Assembly: GCA_951804985.1 (NCBI GenBank)
Contig: OX638133.1
Coordinates: forward strand, 55,085,122-55,149,121
Source: Dryomyza anilis
Lineage: Eukaryota > Arthropoda > Insecta > Diptera > Dryomyzidae
Length of the DNA: 64,000 nt
Direction of reading: 5' to 3'
Part shown: piece after piece, positions 61,569 through 64,000 of the stretch
Numbering within the stretch: position 1 is the first letter of the stretch
Layout: each line of letters begins with the position of its first letter
Translations under genes and position numbers: made by a program
Notes under the pieces: generated by a model
Databases searched by the model: none
Told to the model about the DNA's origin: nothing
What the model saw: only the letters and a program-made list of their open reading frames with translations

Positions 61569-64000
61569 CAAGGATTGAAACCGTAACCGAAACCGAAACC
61601 GATATCTATTTAAAACCGTTTCATTTTTAAAACCGTAACCGAAACCGTTATATGGAAATTAAAAAAAAAAACGATATAAACGGTTTCGGTTTTATACCGG
61701 TTTAAATCGGTTTTTAAAAAATTATAAAAAGAAACAAAAAAACATATTTTATTTTATATAGAAGATCTTAAGTACAGGTCATGTTTAAATATCATTTAAT
61801 AAAATTTGGAGTTCCCAAAATAAAAATGTTTTGTTGTACAAAAATTCACATGTTGTTTTTTGAGAAACGATATTTCTAAAAACAACGGTATTTAGTCTAA
61901 AATTTGTTCTTTTGTTTCATTAATCGAATTAACAATAAAACACCAGCAACTCCAAGCAAAATTTTTACGTTAAAAAATGATTCAAATTTTAATAATATTA
62001 GTTTTTTTCTTTATTTTTATTAGTAAAATATATAGGGGAGCTTGAGGTAAGTGGGACAAGTTTTGAAAAGTTCATTTGAATATTTTTTATAATAATGATA
62101 TACAATAATGATATACAAAATAATTCATGATATTACTAAATATTGAACAACAAGTAACAATGGAAAGCGTGCAAAATATTTATGAACGTGAACATTAATG
62201 AAGATGTGTGTTTTTTTTTTGTTTTTGTCAATTCTAAAGAATATAAGCATCTTAAAAATAAGGCCTGTGAAGCACTTTTGAAGCGGTAAATAGCTTTAAA
62301 AGTGCTTCAAAAGTCGCTTCAAAAAGATAAAACAGACAAAACAATGTTTTTCTCTTTTCTTCGCTACGCTAGTTCGTACATCGATTGTGCATATGCACTG
62401 TGCTATGCACATTTTTATTTTTATTTTACTTTTATATATAGTTTTTTTGTTAATTGAAAAATCATGAAATAATAAAAAATAAAATATGAACATTTTACAG
62501 TGTGATATATTTAGCTGATATATTGCTTTTTGTGTTTTTCTTTTTTCACAAATCTGCTGATTCGTTTGAAAGTGCAACAACAACAAAAATGCGTATAAAG
62601 CAGCATCCAAGCTTTTGATAGAATTTTTGGCGGGAAATTGTTTGTACCACAAAGAGAACTCGTTGTTGTTGCTAACTAGAGATGTGTACTAGATACATAC
62701 ATGTAGTGTGGTGCCATGCGTCTGTCCGTTGCCATGCGTCTGTCTGTGTCATGCATCTCTCCGTTGTCATGCGTCTGTCTGTTTGTCATGCGTCTGTTTG
62801 TTGCCATGCGATGATACAGGATAGCAACGAAGAGTTGTCGTTGGGAAAGTGTGTGTATAAGAATCGTTATATTCACTTCTTTCTGTTAGTATTCGCTTTG
62901 TAGCGTTTGAGTTTGTGTTCGCATGGTGTTCGCAAAGAAAAATGTTACTATGCAAGATATTATTTGAGTTCTATTGATATACGGATTTTTTAATCTGTGA
63001 CGAAAACAGTAATATGCCTATACGAAATAATCCTTATATTTATTGTATATGTATATCGTATAATGTATATCGTCGTTGTAGAACGAAAAGTCACCAAACA
63101 CATTTTTACGAAAAACTTAATTTTCTAGTTAGTTGATTAATATTATAAAAAGTAATTTATGCATTTTTAAAGTTGAAATATCAACTAATAGATTTACATT
63201 TTCTTATCAATTGACAGATACATAAAGAAGTTTGTAAAAAATATTTAGCATTTTGAAAATGTATTTGGTGACATATCGTTCATTTTATTATGGCCTTGAG
63301 ATTTTGAATTGTCTCGTCAACATCAATTGATTTATACAATTATTTTTTATTAGTTGATTCAAAATTTTATGTTATTGGTTTTTTTTTGTTTTTAGTAAAA
63401 TGTTGAAGAAATTGAAAATAAGTACAATTATTACAATTATTGTTCAAATTCTATTCGTTTTCATAATTAATATGCAGTTTAAGATATTTGTCATCGATCT
63501 TTTATTTAAAATTTAAAAGGTTAAGATTATCATTTCTTGCCTTGCTCTTGCAAATGATCATCACTAGTTTACATATATTGCAGTTCACAGATTTGTTGAA
63601 ATTTAATTTCTTTGGATTTTATGGATGAAATTTGTACAAAATTCTTCTTCTTTGCAATTCAGATCATATCTCAGGTGAAGTCAAATGTTGCTTTTCATTG
63701 GTTTGTGGTCACGAAATTTTAAATTAAATTTTTTTCTTGGCGTAATCAATTAAATAATTCATATAACACAATATTTTTACTAAAACAACAACAAACATTG
63801 TTTAAATTACGTTTCCCACTTTACCCCAGTATCATAATTTGAACATAATTTAGCACCATATAAAAAATGTAAAATTATTTGAAAAATATGTAAATAAAGA
63901 AAATTTATACAAAAACCGAAATCAAAACCGAAACCGTAACATGGAACCGGTATACCGAAACCGTTTCGTTATAAAAACTTAAAACCGATACCGTAACCGA
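61569..64000. mobile_element. Non-autonomous hAT-like transposon, copy 6, cut by the window end
   Basis: Starts CAAGGATTGAAACC after ATTATAAT (61,561-61,568) and runs to the window end inside the right subterminal repeats; by comparison with copy 2 about 59 bp remain outside. It keeps the 31-bp segment lost from copies 2-4 and AAGAAAAATG, like copies 1 and 5, and shares GTTATATTCAC with copy 5. Private loss near 63,360, where TTGATTC is joined to AAAATTTTATG, removing about 22 bp. Confidence 0.87.

Noticed and set aside
1..64000. CENP-B box (centromere marker)
   Set aside because: I found no match to the TTCGnnnnAnnCGGG core in the monomers I read; centromere identity remains unproven.
1..64000. 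tRNA, rRNA or other structured RNA genes
   Set aside because: No cloverleaf, rRNA core or snRNA motif was recognised in the satellite or transposon sequence.

Overview
This window is eukaryotic, heterochromatin-like DNA with no gene I can support. About 78% of it (roughly 49.6 kb) is one AT-rich satellite family. The rest is six copies (the last cut by the window end) of a roughly 2.2-2.5 kb non-autonomous DNA transposon that sits at the same position of the satellite each time. The host cannot be named from the sequence. CpG dinucleotides are kept in nearly every monomer, base composition is AT-rich, and the transposon interior holds GTT/CAA-rich unique sequence; together these fit an invertebrate, possibly an insect, with little germline CpG methylation. 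This is a weak inference.

The basic satellite monomer is about 139 bp. It carries fixed landmarks: an ATTATAAT palindrome, a TTGAGA-7 nt-TCTCAA dyad, a CTCCGTAAATACGCGT box and an AGGCCT box. Two complementary truncated forms occur. One of about 84-87 bp lacks the CTCCGTAAATACGCGT/AGGCCT half. One of about 74 bp lacks the CCAATATAAATC/dyad half. Each truncated form dominates a different domain.

Layout: (1) 1-10,930, domain A, mostly full monomers in a higher-order repeat (HOR) of about 3.96/3.80 kb present twice plus a rearranged third part. (2) 10,931-13,256, satellite without a clear long period. (3) 13,257-23,640, block P1: domain B (139+74 bp dimers of 213 bp), then domain C1 (84-bp-type units), then transposon copy 1 and a short satellite stretch. 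(4) 23,641 to about 37,550, block P2: a second version of P1, enlarged by a 772-bp tandem duplication and a 2,854-bp tandem duplication, ending with transposon copy 2. (5) From there to 64,000, domain C blocks of 5.9-7.7 kb, each ending in a transposon copy (copies 3, 4, 5 and 6).

The transposon has 14-bp perfect terminal inverted repeats (CAAGGATTGAAACC), an 8-bp target duplication (ATTATAAT) and subterminal AACCG-rich repeats, and no recognisable transposase. These are hAT-superfamily features. The strongest observation is that the same array keeps four homologous monomers without the insertion (46,414, 52,109, 53,302 and 59,934). Each has a single ATTATAAT and the same flanks, which defines the insertion precisely. 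The element therefore inserted once into an existing array variant and was then multiplied as a passenger of satellite amplification. Shared variants inside and outside the element conflict with each other, so unequal exchange or gene conversion also acted within the array.
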